From Ceriagrion tenellum (taxonomy: Eukaryota; Arthropoda; Insecta; Odonata; Coenagrionidae), in contig OY720638.1 in assembly GCA_963169105.1 (NCBI GenBank), forward strand, positions 6,434,749-6,498,748: a stretch of DNA of 64,000 nt. The letters are read 5' to 3'. The notes below the pieces were generated by a model that was not told the origin of the DNA, did no database searches, and worked only from the letters and a program-made list of their open reading frames with translations. This document shows, piece by piece, positions 54,501 to 55,388 of this stretch; position 1 is the stretch's first letter; each line of letters starts with the position of its first letter. The position numbers and the translations under genes were made by a program.

Positions 54501-55388
54501 GACCACCTCAGCAAAATCTGTGTGATTTGAGTCTTACAATATGGTTTCAGTAAAAATAATCATATTGATTATGCCAAACCAAGTCACCATATTTGTTTCT
54601 GAATTCAGTGGAAGATTGCTTCTGCTTCACCATTAACAATATATATAAAAGGCTAATAGAGAGGTTATTATTTTTAACGCTATGGCCCAAACTAAGATGA
54701 TTCTCACATGCCCATATTTTATAGGCCAAAATATATACCAAAATCATAATGCACCCATATTAATTTAAGCATGTTGACAAAAATTAATCCAGTTTATTTT
54801 CATCCAACTTTCTTCAGTCTTTCAGTAACATTTCTCAGAATTTTAAGGTAATCAAAGCACTAACCATCTCAACAAGCAATTAAAACTTGCATGATAATTT
54901 GGTCTCATTAAAAAGACACTTTGACTAAAATTTTGACTATAGAGATACAATAACCAAAATTGAATATGAAATTTTCATGAGCAGTAAGCCTTATATTAAT
55001 AGTTACAATCCCGATAGTCAGGCAGAACCTAAGATAAGACATAAGAATTATTTTTTTATAAAAGACAAATGAACTGCCATGGTTTCATAGCCAATCATAC
55101 CTTTTATCATTTTAAACATTGCAGGGTACTTTTTGAGCATCAAGTGAGTGGCATCCCCTCCATCATCCAAGATCATATTTGGCTGCCAATTTTCTGCATT
55201 CACACACTTATCTATGCACCACCAGAAATCTTCTTCAGTTTCTCCACGCCATGAGAAAATTGGGAACCCTAAACAACATAAGAAAATGTAACTCTTCACT
55301 TCACCTGCATAATTAAGGGTTCTGGTGAATACTCTAATCAGATGATGCCAGGCTTACCTGCTTCTGCGAGAGCAGCAGCAACCTCATT
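471..55388 (-). CDS. AHCYL1: S-adenosylhomocysteine hydrolase-like protein (AHCYL/IRBIT family), partial, 8 exons
   Basis: Host gene assembled from eight minus-strand exons: 55388-55358, 55268-55101, 46004-45854, 42807-42655, 42554-42389, 28497-28330, 4602-4524 and 591-471. All introns have GT..AG ends. Splice phases match at every junction (1,1,2,2,0,0,1), and no exon contains a stop. The roughly 345 codons cover the C-terminal two thirds of the family. Visible features are the adenosyl-binding NMILDDGG, the NVNDSVTKTKFDN segment with the conserved Lys and Asp, LYSCRES, the Rossmann NAD motif GYGEVGKGC, the cofactor loop CTGNK-like SATGNKNVV, NMGHSNTEIDV and the C-terminal KPNYYR. Residue choices such as WQPNMILDDGG, RSQVDHVIWPDGKR and LPTFDAHLTELSDEQA follow AHCYL rather than the true hydrolase AHCY. 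Family knowledge: AHCYL proteins bind NAD, form oligomers with AHCY-like folds, lack normal hydrolase activity and act as regulators, for example of IP3 receptors in animals. The N-terminal exons and promoter are outside the window. The split between AHCYL1 and AHCYL2 is a vertebrate one, so the symbol is approximate. Confidence 0.95.
592..826. other. AHCYL intron, left flank of the Penelope insertion
   Basis: Short AT-rich intron sequence between the acceptor at 592 and the Penelope inverted copy. Nothing else was recognised. Confidence 0.4.
827..905 (-). repeat. inverted copy of the Penelope 3' terminus (left)
   Basis: 79 bp nearly identical to the reverse complement of 2403-2481, with a few mismatches at 877-891. 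It contains the GAAA and stem III part of the hammerhead-like motif but stops before stem II is complete, so this copy cannot fold into the full motif. Confidence 0.9.
927..2201 (+). CDS. Penelope-like reverse transcriptase with C-terminal GIY-YIG endonuclease, truncated
   Basis: The open frame runs from 831, but its first roughly 30 codons are only the inverted repeat read through. Homology starts near 927 (ADKISNIVPPP). Codons counted from 831 show RT motif A SFDVTNLFTSIP at 47-58, motif B NSGLAMGLPLSP at 106-117 and the catalytic YVDD at 148-151. The GIY-YIG nuclease follows at about 351-380, with GVYKLKCEDC, YVGQSGRSF and the Arg/His of KEHRR. This domain order is diagnostic of Penelope-like elements. 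Family knowledge: the RT copies RNA primed at a nick made by the GIY-YIG nuclease. The frame is intact to its stop, unusual for this window, but the N-terminal fingers are absent, so it cannot encode a complete enzyme. Confidence 0.92.
   Translation, partial: KISNIVPPPNAKLISFDVTNLFTSIPATEASISTLHWLKDSKCDPVIYKEMEKLLDMCLSQNYFIYNGCFYLQNSGLAMGLPLSPILAEIFMDNLESKLFTSGHPLLTKVVYRFRYVDDILCLRTGSLRQLNNFNNLLNSIHDKIKFTVEYGGDKINFLDLNVSINRGRHDLCIYRKDTFTDVIIPVDSSDHHLHKLAALRCMINCLVNIPMTIHNFDIELKVIKTIAIRNGFNIKCLDKMLNRYRRNHQRTTKLLTSLCLVPNKISRWVKLPFIRNISYKLQNIVPKNNCKISFYNPLTLDKILFNSKDNYDRMDKSGVYKLKCEDCGNCYVGQSGRSFKYRVKEHRRIFIHNDGKSCFANHLCRCNHFSNFDIDILHCIDKGLKLDFMEKFEIVNSPDEICNDVLFCSDSPLLKLSVPITKP
2384..2424 (+). 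ncRNA. degenerate hammerhead ribozyme-like motif at the Penelope 3' end
   Basis: The segment folds as a minimal type I hammerhead. Stem I is CACC (2384-2387) with GGTG (2421-2424). The core is TTGATAA (2388-2394) where CTGATGA is expected. Stem II is GACA/TGTC (2396-2399/2405-2408), followed by GAAA (2409-2412). A short stem III CCATGG (2413-2418) precedes the cleavage-type TC (2419-2420). Hammerheads are known in the pseudo-LTRs of Penelope elements. Two core substitutions and one extra base suggest a dead copy. Confidence 0.5.
2403..2481 (+). repeat. Penelope 3' terminus, partner of the inverted copy (right)
   Basis: Mirror partner of 827-905. It forms the end of the element and is followed by ordinary AT-rich intron. 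Confidence 0.9.
2482..2912. other. AT-rich intron sequence
   Basis: No coding signal, repeat structure or RNA gene was recognised. Confidence 0.4.
2913..3277 (+). repeat. interspersed repeat, copy 1 (partner at 43138-43846)
   Basis: It shares ordered blocks with 43138-43846. These include an AACCAATGGGA.TGTGGGT..GA.TTCCTTCTCC block (2976-3013), a TTGCCACAT.TTCTG.ATATT block (3071-3091), and a TGCCCATTCCACAAA.TTCCCCTCTC block ending in GCAAGCACTGACAAGAG, then ACTATAGT at the right edge. The family is unidentified. A CCAAT-containing LTR or non-autonomous element is possible. No coding capacity is seen. Confidence 0.7.
3278..4523. other. intron sequence without a recognised gene
   Basis: Contains a 133-codon plus-strand open frame (3466-3867) with no recognisable domain, and A/T-rich sequence nearer the AHCYL donor at 4523. 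A short perfect hairpin AGAGCC/GGCTCT lies near 3380. I see no support for a real gene. Confidence 0.35.
4524..4602 (-). CDS. AHCYL1: AHCYL exon 7 of 8 seen
   Basis: 79 bp, phase 0 in and 1 out. It encodes ALALIELFNAPHGRYKSDVY and LLPKKM. The split Asp codon is completed by the next exon to give the family sequence LLPKKMDEYVASL. The acceptor is TTTCAG and the donor GTATGT. Confidence 0.94.
4721..5405 (-). mobile_element. pogo/Tigger-like relic
   Basis: TA followed by CAGTAAAACCTTTCACTTAT at 4719-4740 looks like a pogo-type terminus. The next 60 bp contain a nested inverted repeat (ACTTATGGACA/TGTCCATAAGT). Minus-strand frames at 5405-5110 read LLDVGNCINY, then FITVDNEVDF and LTSEKRR followed by an acidic stretch. 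This resembles the C-terminal tail of pogo/CENP-B-type transposases, in alternating frames. No opposite terminus was found. Confidence 0.35.
5406..6669. other. intron sequence between pogo relic and Ty3 element
   Basis: Several short overlapping open frames on both strands (5525-6510), none with a recognisable domain. The 6214-6510 frame has a hydrophobic stretch (IILVSIIILVAVQISYLFCF), but there is no other sign of a gene. Confidence 0.3.
6740..7094 (+). pseudogene. Ty3/gypsy protease remnant
   Basis: Reads LPIDAMLWPV, then VAGVAGSTDESVQANIVVCP and ILGTDFMEFTGMVLNF in successive frames. The ILGxDF flap-end signature belongs to retropepsins just before RT. The catalytic D-T/S-G segment is not convincingly preserved, and a frameshift lies near 6895. 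Confidence 0.7.
7112..8330 (+). pseudogene. Ty3/gypsy reverse transcriptase and RNase H, frameshifted
   Basis: RT begins with VRSAPYNLTPPKLKLLKRHL and continues through NYASPAFLIEKTGGG. After a frameshift near 7325 it reads VVDYRKLNKK. It then has VIDLNSTHLQIPL, LPFGIS and, after another shift near 7625, the catalytic YLDD (VINYLDDLVVYS). The thumb FLGLNISGEGVKVNPDR leads into GMCSFYSKFIP and an RNase H with LQTDTSEASIAAVL, YGSRTLTEAERKYSTYEKEC and TDNQALSWM. A TGA at 8329 ends the frame. At least three frame breaks make it non-functional. Confidence 0.92.
8537..9720 (+). pseudogene. Ty3/gypsy integrase, frameshifted
   Basis: It shows an HHCC zinc-binding domain (HESVFGGHLG...CPAC) at 8610-8740 and the first catalytic Asp in FIDYVGPI. 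After a TGA at 8855 comes VVVDAFSKFTVMVPV, then a stop before the second Asp (VSDNA, about 9005). LSPYHPHPYG is shifted. AFNTAMHKSTGCTPSSLFLG and the C-terminal FCISRFLSPVTAEL..VFRRAHVSQLKRF close the domain. The third catalytic Glu region is damaged. Confidence 0.9.
10190..10852 (+). pseudogene. LINE apurinic-like endonuclease, frameshifted
   Basis: The first frame has TQCIRNKVDEVDAYV and GIDVICLCEHWL (the Glu position of EHWL is catalytic in the family), then GGVQIFVKDS. The frame shifts near 10465 and continues VAIEIIVPKTIAVSVYRAPN, then the signature ICGDFNIDI and, at the end, LSEHCGL where SDH is usual. Family role: nicks target DNA to prime reverse transcription. The His-to-Cys-adjacent context and frameshift indicate an inactive copy. 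Confidence 0.85.
11102..12236 (+). pseudogene. LINE linker and reverse transcriptase, truncated
   Basis: The linker KVAYNNARKSYKMSI...DNKYKAAWKVINSE precedes RT. RT starts near 11400 and shifts frame near 11600. It then reads VVPVHKKDD, NNYKPISIVPVFPKIIETVM, SQFGFRGGKSTVDA, LSKAFDCVSH (motif A), GIPQGSVLGPLLF (motif B) and YTDDSTLY (motif C, usually YADD). Coding similarity ends right after motif C. The missing thumb resembles the piece found at 21165-21510. Confidence 0.88.
12277..12422 (+). repeat. 5' LTR of the Ty3/gypsy element
   Basis: 146 bp beginning TGTGTGGTTGG and ending CTAACATAACA (TG..CA). It is identical to 16489-16634 except for one base (GTACGGGTG here, GTACAGGTG there). Confidence 0.97.
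12423..12441 (+). other. putative primer-binding site
   Basis: TGGTGGCAGCAGTGGGATC starts immediately after the 5' LTR, with the TGG expected opposite a tRNA CCA end. The tRNA was not identified. Confidence 0.6.
12547..13728 (+). CDS. Ty3/gypsy Gag and protease
   Basis: 393-codon intact frame. The capsid-like part starts MQPPDFFNFTAPESWIVWKK and includes the GEKSEEIMLQF and RVQQVGEPVDLFITDLHSLA segments typical of Mag-type Gag. Two CCHC zinc knuckles follow, CVFCGGVRHPRYKC and CFVCRVKGHFAKVC (about codons 227-262). The retropepsin has the active-site VIDSGADCACIP and the downstream SPILGRNALE. Gag packages the RNA and the protease processes the polyprotein. The frame ends in TAA at 13726, where related elements normally continue or shift into RT. 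Confidence 0.93.
   Translation: MQPPDFFNFTAPESWIVWKKRFLRYLSVTGLTGKTQQEQIDILMYLMGEKSEEIMLQFSQQPETRENALKEFDTYFVPRRNVIFERFKFNSRVQQVGEPVDLFITDLHSLAEYCEFGLIKEELIRDRIVVGMLDARVSESLQLKLTLTLPEAINAARQAEFQRKQNKIIRDKGDYSVNPVKGCRDIQAAHRGGSCPRGGKTQTPRSQGKPGSSEKQGQYPGGSSGGCVFCGGVRHPRYKCPARDSFCFVCRVKGHFAKVCKSKKVQLVDDYSDGETGMEGFIGAVENQSRINQRNARWSCLVKIKEIDRNLRFVIDSGADCACIPSGFLPREIELQSKVNEILRGSDGKRLDVEGKVKLTLCYDGSSFFCTCFIIRGLKSPILGRNALEQLNV
13740..15010 (+). pseudogene. Ty3/gypsy reverse transcriptase and RNase H, frameshifted
   Basis: The start (EFPKLFSGIGE) is in one frame. RT then shifts near 13825 to VRDISIKVKPGSKPFAQTVP and again near 14030 to CCDYTELNKCIVRPYFPIPK. Motif A is KIDLNKRFYQIKLD, motif B LPFGISCGPEYF and motif C HHVDDILVYHS, with the catalytic Asp pair kept. 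The connection (LGHVLTKNGI, LRFLGMVNFAARFI) leads to RNase H with ISADASSYGLGG and the Glu of EREALAL. A TAA codon at 15008-15010 interrupts the RNase H end. Confidence 0.92.
15011..16450 (+). pseudogene. Ty3/gypsy RNase H end and integrase
   Basis: The same frame continues after the TAA with DLLTPRLQRFRIRLMRYDYK and ADSLSRNP. The integrase zinc domain has HSGHQGIVKC but NYPNC where the first Cys of the CxxC pair is replaced by Tyr. The core holds Asp in GVDFFKC, Asp in RSDNGPQFG and Glu in NGAAEAAVK, so the DDE triad is present. The open frame from 15062 is otherwise clean to its stop at 16450, close to the polypurine tract. Confidence 0.92.
16475..16488 (+). other. polypurine tract
   Basis: An uninterrupted purine run ending GGAAGGGGGA directly abuts the 3' LTR. 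It is the expected second-strand primer of the element. Confidence 0.8.
16489..16634 (+). repeat. 3' LTR of the Ty3/gypsy element
   Basis: 146-bp partner of 12277-12422 with one mismatch. It is preceded directly by a purine run (AAAAGGAAGGGGGA). Confidence 0.97.
16640..16903. other. intron sequence right of the Ty3 element
   Basis: AT-rich with no recognised features. It presumably continued the sequence left of 12272 before the LTR insertion. Confidence 0.3.
16904..16979 (+). CDS. possible THAP-type first exon fragment
   Basis: The ATG-initiated frame MRNSCAVFGCQSKGCRFFHF ends at a consensus donor (CCAG|GTAAGG). It resembles the first exon of THAP zinc-finger genes, where an initiator Met, a C-x(2-4)-C pair and an FH.FP segment sit before an early intron. 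The spacing is short and the FP is absent. No matching downstream exon was found before 21 kb. It could be a nested gene, a P-element-type transposase relic or chance. Confidence 0.28.
16980..17915. other. intron sequence without recognised genes
   Basis: AT-rich. I see no coding or repeat structure beyond short simple runs. Confidence 0.3.
17918..18509. mobile_element. TA-flanked MITE with CCCTGGTGAAAATAAAA ends
   Basis: 592 bp bounded by TA at 17916-17917 and 18510-18511. The ends are inverted: CCCTGGTGAAAATAAAACGTGAA on the left, and its near-perfect reverse complement (TTCACATTTTATTTTCACCAGGG) on the right. The interior is rich in a repeated TGCACACTTTT-like word on the same strand in both halves. 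It has no coding capacity, and the TA target suggests mobilisation by a Tc1/mariner-superfamily transposase. Confidence 0.72.
18512..21159. other. intron sequence, 2.6 kb, no recognised gene
   Basis: Only short unconvincing open frames are present. The 18756-19034 frame ends in a Ser/Thr-rich stretch with no known domain. A low-copy repeat could lie at 19230-19600, where pyrimidine-rich sequence is flanked by GC-richer blocks, but I cannot show it. Confidence 0.3.
21160..22057 (+). mobile_element. LINE 3' fragment (RT thumb to tail)
   Basis: The frame 21212-21511, extended upstream to about 21165 in codon register, reads AEEINTLVVKALDEAAIWFA, then NMFLLNDDKTQLLMFSL and VKLLGFHVDMKLSWNMHM. 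These are the post-YADD RT segment and thumb of CR1/L2-like LINEs. YIYEILVHTKNN and HNTRNKHMLDIPSHRLRKS at 21650-21780 are the C-terminal region. AATAAA at 22038 and an ATT-type simple repeat at 22046-22057 mark the 3' end. It starts at nearly the same protein position where the LINE at 10146-12236 stops. Confidence 0.85.
22058..22950 (-). mobile_element. LINE 3' fragment with restriction-like endonuclease domain (R2/R4-type)
   Basis: Minus-strand frame 22911-22426 reads VVDTRCRACRAKPETLSHLL then SGC (CCHC-like zinc ribbon) and YLARHDAALRVLYFHLRRHY. It then reads KPDIVLLDRLSRSMFIIEFS and APAD, a PD-(D/E)xK nuclease core. A frameshift near 22430 leads into YPGHSVKLVVLVIGVLGGIK (22383-22320). 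Such a domain after RT occurs in LINEs that use a restriction-like rather than an AP-like endonuclease. RT itself is missing, so this is a 5'-truncated copy. Its 3' end lies back to back with that of the preceding LINE. Confidence 0.8.
22951..24440. other. intron sequence with simple repeats and a hairpin
   Basis: TTA simple repeats lie at 23001-23017 and 23121-23138. An inverted repeat TTCCAATTTTTGGGA / TCCCAAAAATTGGAA spans about 23297-23360. No gene was recognised. Confidence 0.45.
24441..25015. other. purine-skewed G/A-rich tract
   Basis: Strong G+A bias on the plus strand, with many GGGG and GTGGG runs. The open frames here are products of composition. It might be an old GC-rich repeat or a structure-forming tract. 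Confidence 0.4.
25300..25567 (-). mobile_element. possible pogo-type terminal fragment
   Basis: The reverse strand starts CAGTAGAAACTTGAAGTTAC at 25567, preceded by TA, resembling the CAGTAGACT termini of the element at 36452-39082. No opposite end or transposase was found. Confidence 0.3.
25570..28329. other. intron sequence, 2.8 kb, no recognised gene
   Basis: AT-rich. Short open frames have no recognisable domains. Confidence 0.3.
28330..28497 (-). CDS. AHCYL1: AHCYL exon 6 of 8 seen
   Basis: 168 bp, phase 0 in and out. It encodes NSLRTPDLTWEKVRSQVDHV, then IWPDGKRIILLAEGRLVNLS and CSSLPSFVVSITAATQ. The LLAEGRLVNL segment is invariant in the wider hydrolase family. VDHVIWPDGKR and the CS..PSFVVSITAATQ end are of AHCYL type. 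The acceptor is TTACAG and the donor GTAATT. The intron before it is 13.9 kb and the one after it 23.7 kb. Confidence 0.96.
28498..31283. other. intron sequence, 2.8 kb, no recognised gene
   Basis: AT-rich with scattered short open frames (29093-29308, 29859-30074) that match nothing I know. Confidence 0.3.
31284..31317. repeat. perfect 15-bp stem hairpin
   Basis: GTAGCAGCTACTTTC and GAAAGTAGCTGCTAC are exact complements around a 4-nt CTCA loop. It sits just left of a GGAAC/GTTCC-rich tract. Confidence 0.85.
31355..31612. repeat. GGAAC/GTTCC-rich tract beginning CAGGGATGTGAAACG
   Basis: Pentamers GGAAC, GAACC and GTTCC recur on both strands across 250 bp, with a fold-back tendency: GAACGAAAGTGGAACG near 31480 against CTTTCGTTCCGAG near 31600. 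The CAGGGATG start resembles hAT-type ends with subterminal repeats. No target duplication was confirmed. Confidence 0.45.
31613..33289. other. intron sequence, no recognised gene
   Basis: Includes C-rich patches at 32040-32110 and 32330-32400. No coding domain was recognised. Confidence 0.3.
33290..35110 (+). pseudogene. LINE reverse transcriptase, 5'-truncated, with 3' tail
   Basis: The plus-strand frame at 33296-33658 holds the pre-RT segment KKFWSFVNQR and SGPDGISPRFLRNCAPSL. After a TAG at 33656-33658 the reading goes through NVIPIHKSGPKNDVCNYRPI. An in-frame stop near 33805 and a frame change follow, then FLDFSKAFDTLSYKLL, SGVPQGSVLGPHLFNLF and the catalytic YADDCKIFK. WGLKLNNKKN and the thumb VSSIKDLGIIVDHKLHLGDH continue in another frame from 34378. 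The 3' end at about 35090-35110 has CATTTGACTTGACTAG, a degenerate TTGAC-type tail. It belongs to the Jockey/CR1-like branch of LINEs and is clearly dead. Confidence 0.9.
35111..35530. other. sequence between LINE and mariner coding region
   Basis: It probably holds the 5' UTR and left terminus of the mariner copy, but I could not find a terminus matching the right-hand ACGAGGGTTATTTTTT. Confidence 0.3.
35531..36451 (+). pseudogene. mariner transposase pseudogene, 5' part
   Basis: The DNA-binding region reads FLHAEGCNAAKIHRRMSNVY, then SDSKVRQWCRKFEAGRTDVQ. The catalytic core has VTGDEKWIHY (first Asp), VFWDRKGVLLVEFM, LLHDNARPYTAAAT (second Asp) and YSPDSAPSDFPLF (third Asp), a DD34D-type mariner. 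Frames change many times and several stops are present. The sequence stops abruptly at GKLL, where the pogo-type terminus begins, and resumes at 39085. Confidence 0.9.
36452..39082. mobile_element. pogo/Tigger-type element inserted in the mariner copy
   Basis: The ends are inverted: ACAGTAGACTATCCTTATTACAAA on the left (from 36451), and the reverse complement of 39060-39082 reads CAGTAGACTCTTGTTATTACAAAG. The left end follows a TA. The right end is followed by TT, a likely mutated TA. It separates two halves of a mariner transposase that would otherwise join in frame. The interior (2.6 kb) carries only short frames without a recognisable transposase, plus a GA simple repeat at 38198-38223, so it is non-autonomous or heavily decayed. 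Confidence 0.75.
38198..38223 (+). repeat. GA-type simple repeat
   Basis: GA dinucleotide run drifting to GAGTGAGTGAGAG. Confidence 0.8.
39085..39240 (+). pseudogene. mariner transposase pseudogene, 3' part and right terminus
   Basis: Reads GHDKCLSWSSDYVEKKLEGV, the C-terminal segment of mariner transposases, in the frame that would follow GKLL at 36451. It ends with TGA near 39192. The downstream GGACCTTAAAAAAAAATAAC then CCTCGTA (39205-39236) is the reverse complement of an ACGAGGGTTATTTTTTTT-type mariner terminus, followed by TA. Confidence 0.85.
39241..39860. other. intron sequence with clustered GGTTC motifs
   Basis: Between 39464 and 39541 the words CGGTTCCTA, CCGGTTCTCGATAC (twice), CTGGTTC and CGGTTCC recur on one strand. 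It resembles the subterminal repeats of a DNA transposon, but no matching opposite end was found. Confidence 0.4.
39980..41520 (-). pseudogene. piggyBac-type transposase pseudogene
   Basis: Minus-strand segments in several frames follow the piggyBac (DDE_Tnp_1_7) order. The acidic start is MKTFLAIYVENG...IIEDDPDFI (41520-41410). Then come WPSLEQRSGGIIQFCPSLVS (about 40780), NVAIDEGMCAFRGRLSFKQY and MPQKCSHYGIKLYM (about 40560-40470). The catalytic FTDEYYTSPSLAMELEGL (about 40350-40300) is followed by ISTWRTSEVV and a GVDLSDQ motif near 40020. At least three frame changes and stops occur. A possible 189-bp intron (41217-41405, CAG|GTGAGA and CTAG|GGAC) lies near the N terminus, though the frame is not kept cleanly across it. 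TTAA-CCC ends were not located. Confidence 0.85.
41525..42388. other. intron sequence without recognised genes
   Basis: Probably includes the 5' end of the piggyBac copy. Nothing else was recognised up to the AHCYL donor at 42388. Confidence 0.3.
42389..42554 (-). CDS. AHCYL1: AHCYL exon 5 of 8 seen
   Basis: 166 bp, phase 2 in and 0 out. It encodes CMDGFRVVKLNEVIRNVDIV, then VSATGNKNVVTREHMDKMKN and GCVVCNMGHSNTEIDV. This is the second part of the NAD domain, with the conserved TGNK loop and the GHSNTEIDV signature. The acceptor is ATTACAG and the donor GTAAGT. Confidence 0.97.
42655..42807 (-). CDS. AHCYL1: AHCYL exon 4 of 8 seen (NAD-binding)
   Basis: 153 bp, phase 2 in and out. It encodes SLKRSTDIMFGGKQVVLCGY, then GEVGKGCCQALKGLGCVVYI and TEIDPICALQA. 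This is the start of the Rossmann fold, with the GxGxxG dinucleotide loop (GYGEVG) and the acidic residue after the second strand (TEIDP). The acceptor is TTTCAG and the donor GTAAGT. Only a 100-bp intron separates it from the next exon. Confidence 0.97.
42808..43137. other. AHCYL intron upstream of the CCAATGGG repeat
   Basis: No recognised features. A minus-strand frame of 122 codons (42840-43208) runs through it into the repeat and is not supported as a gene. Confidence 0.3.
43138..43846 (+). repeat. interspersed repeat, copy 2 (partner at 2913-3277)
   Basis: A longer copy of the repeat at 2913-3277. Shared blocks include ACCAATGGGAGTGTGGGTAG (43204-43223), ATTGCCACATGTTCTGTATA (43298-43317), CTTGCCCATTCCACAAATTT (43743-43762), CGAGAGTAGGCGGGCGCTGA (43777-43795) and ACTATAGT at the right edge. 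It holds about 350 bp (43320-43672) absent from copy 1. It is inserted at the edge of a LINE fragment. An LTR-like or non-autonomous element is possible. Confidence 0.7.
43847..44960 (-). pseudogene. LINE endonuclease and linker fragment
   Basis: On the minus strand the sequence reads DYVDICKIRIDLSNIVTEKL, a stop, then EFNVTVVYRSPSSYFDTFLS and NDFSGNLL where GDFN.N is expected. The LINE linker AYHDKCRGNERTHKDHKRLK and NDWKIINSNHDLDVAWKI follow (44048-43850). This matches the AP-like endonuclease and linker of CR1-like LINEs and parallels 10190-11300, but is too diverged to be the same copy. It has stops throughout and lacks RT. It lies in sense orientation in the 3.0-kb AHCYL intron. Confidence 0.75.
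44961..45853. other. AHCYL intron sequence, with a pyrimidine-rich block
   Basis: 45505-45595 is C/T-rich (CCACTCCCCCC to TCTCCCAGG), preceded by AATAAAGCATTATTATTTTT. No gene was recognised. Confidence 0.3.
45854..46004 (-). CDS. AHCYL1: AHCYL exon 3 of 8 seen
   Basis: 151 bp, phase 1 in and 2 out. It encodes [20 protein letters not shown], then KLTVPAMNVNDSVTKTKFDN and LYSCRESIID. The Glu of EES, the Lys and Asp of TKTKFDN and the Cys of SCRES align with positions that form the active site in true AHCY. The acceptor is TTTTAG and the donor GTGAGA. Confidence 0.96.
46005..46366. other. AHCYL intron sequence
   Basis: No recognised features between the acceptor at 46005 and the hAT-type MITE. 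Confidence 0.3.
46367..46561. mobile_element. hAT-type MITE
   Basis: 195 bp starting CAGGGCTTCCCAAACTTTTC and ending CTAGGGAAGCCCTG. The outer 11 bp are perfect inverted repeats, of the CAGxGxTxCCCAAA style seen in hAT elements. The flanks CCCTTATA and CCCTAAGT share only five of eight positions, so the target duplication is degraded or the edges are off by a base. It has no coding capacity. Confidence 0.7.
46562..49716. other. AHCYL intron sequence, 3.2 kb, no recognised gene
   Basis: Contains a hairpin GAGATTCCC/GGGAATCTC at about 48209-48236 and a C/T-rich block at 49490-49630. Short open frames on both strands match nothing I recognise. Confidence 0.35.
49717..50172 (+). repeat. left terminal inverted repeat
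   Basis: Matches the reverse complement of 53194-53648, from the terminal ACTGTCGGTGTC through CTATGATCC near 50160, with small insertions and substitutions. Confidence 0.9.
51059..52657 (+). pseudogene. DDE transposase (IS630/Tc1 superfamily) with one intron, pseudogene
   Basis: A start-like ATGCCTCCGACA sits at 51059. N-terminal frames are broken (RARGRPKNFRR, then EFTQGVVRQKVHAFYHRKEF in another frame). After a shift near 51480 the frame reads FPDVSPSIMQRWLRRLGFSF, a stop (TGA, about 51600), then FFCDETWCGANHTVKWQER with the first catalytic Asp. A 117-bp intron (51763-51879; GAG|GTAAAG..TTTCAG|GTAAAT) leads in frame to VNGWKGGISTPLGSGRHVVI. VLVIDQAPYH (second Asp) and VAHCEFNAIKLIWAWVK (Glu) complete the triad with 90 residues between them. 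A TAG at 52426 precedes a further in-frame tail to GSSDYD near 52655. It has several inactivating changes, but the catalytic residues persist. Confidence 0.88.
53194..53648 (-). repeat. right terminal inverted repeat
   Basis: Partner of 49717-50172. It differs by scattered substitutions and short indels. Confidence 0.9.
53649..55100. other. AHCYL intron sequence
   Basis: AT-rich. No gene or element was recognised between the transposon and the AHCYL exon at 55101. Confidence 0.3.
55101..55268 (-). CDS. AHCYL1: AHCYL exon 2 of 8 seen
   Basis: 168 bp, phase 1 in and out. It encodes FPIFSWRGETEEDFWWCIDK through NMILDDGGDATHLMLKKYP to MIK, with a split Gly codon at each end. It carries the DDGG adenosine-binding motif of the family. 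The acceptor is TTTAG before GGTTCC, and the donor GTATGA follows AAAAG. No stop or frameshift is seen. Confidence 0.95.
55358..55388 (-). CDS. AHCYL1: AHCYL exon 1 of 8 seen (31 bp micro-exon)
   Basis: Encodes NEVAAALAEAG, ending one base into a Gly codon. The acceptor is TTTTCAG before AATGAG and the donor is GTAAGC. In the family this peptide follows the 'STQ' turn of the substrate domain. At 31 bp it is too short for ORF finders. It is separated from the next exon by only 89 bp. The preceding exon was not found in the remaining 8.6 kb of the window. Confidence 0.88.
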
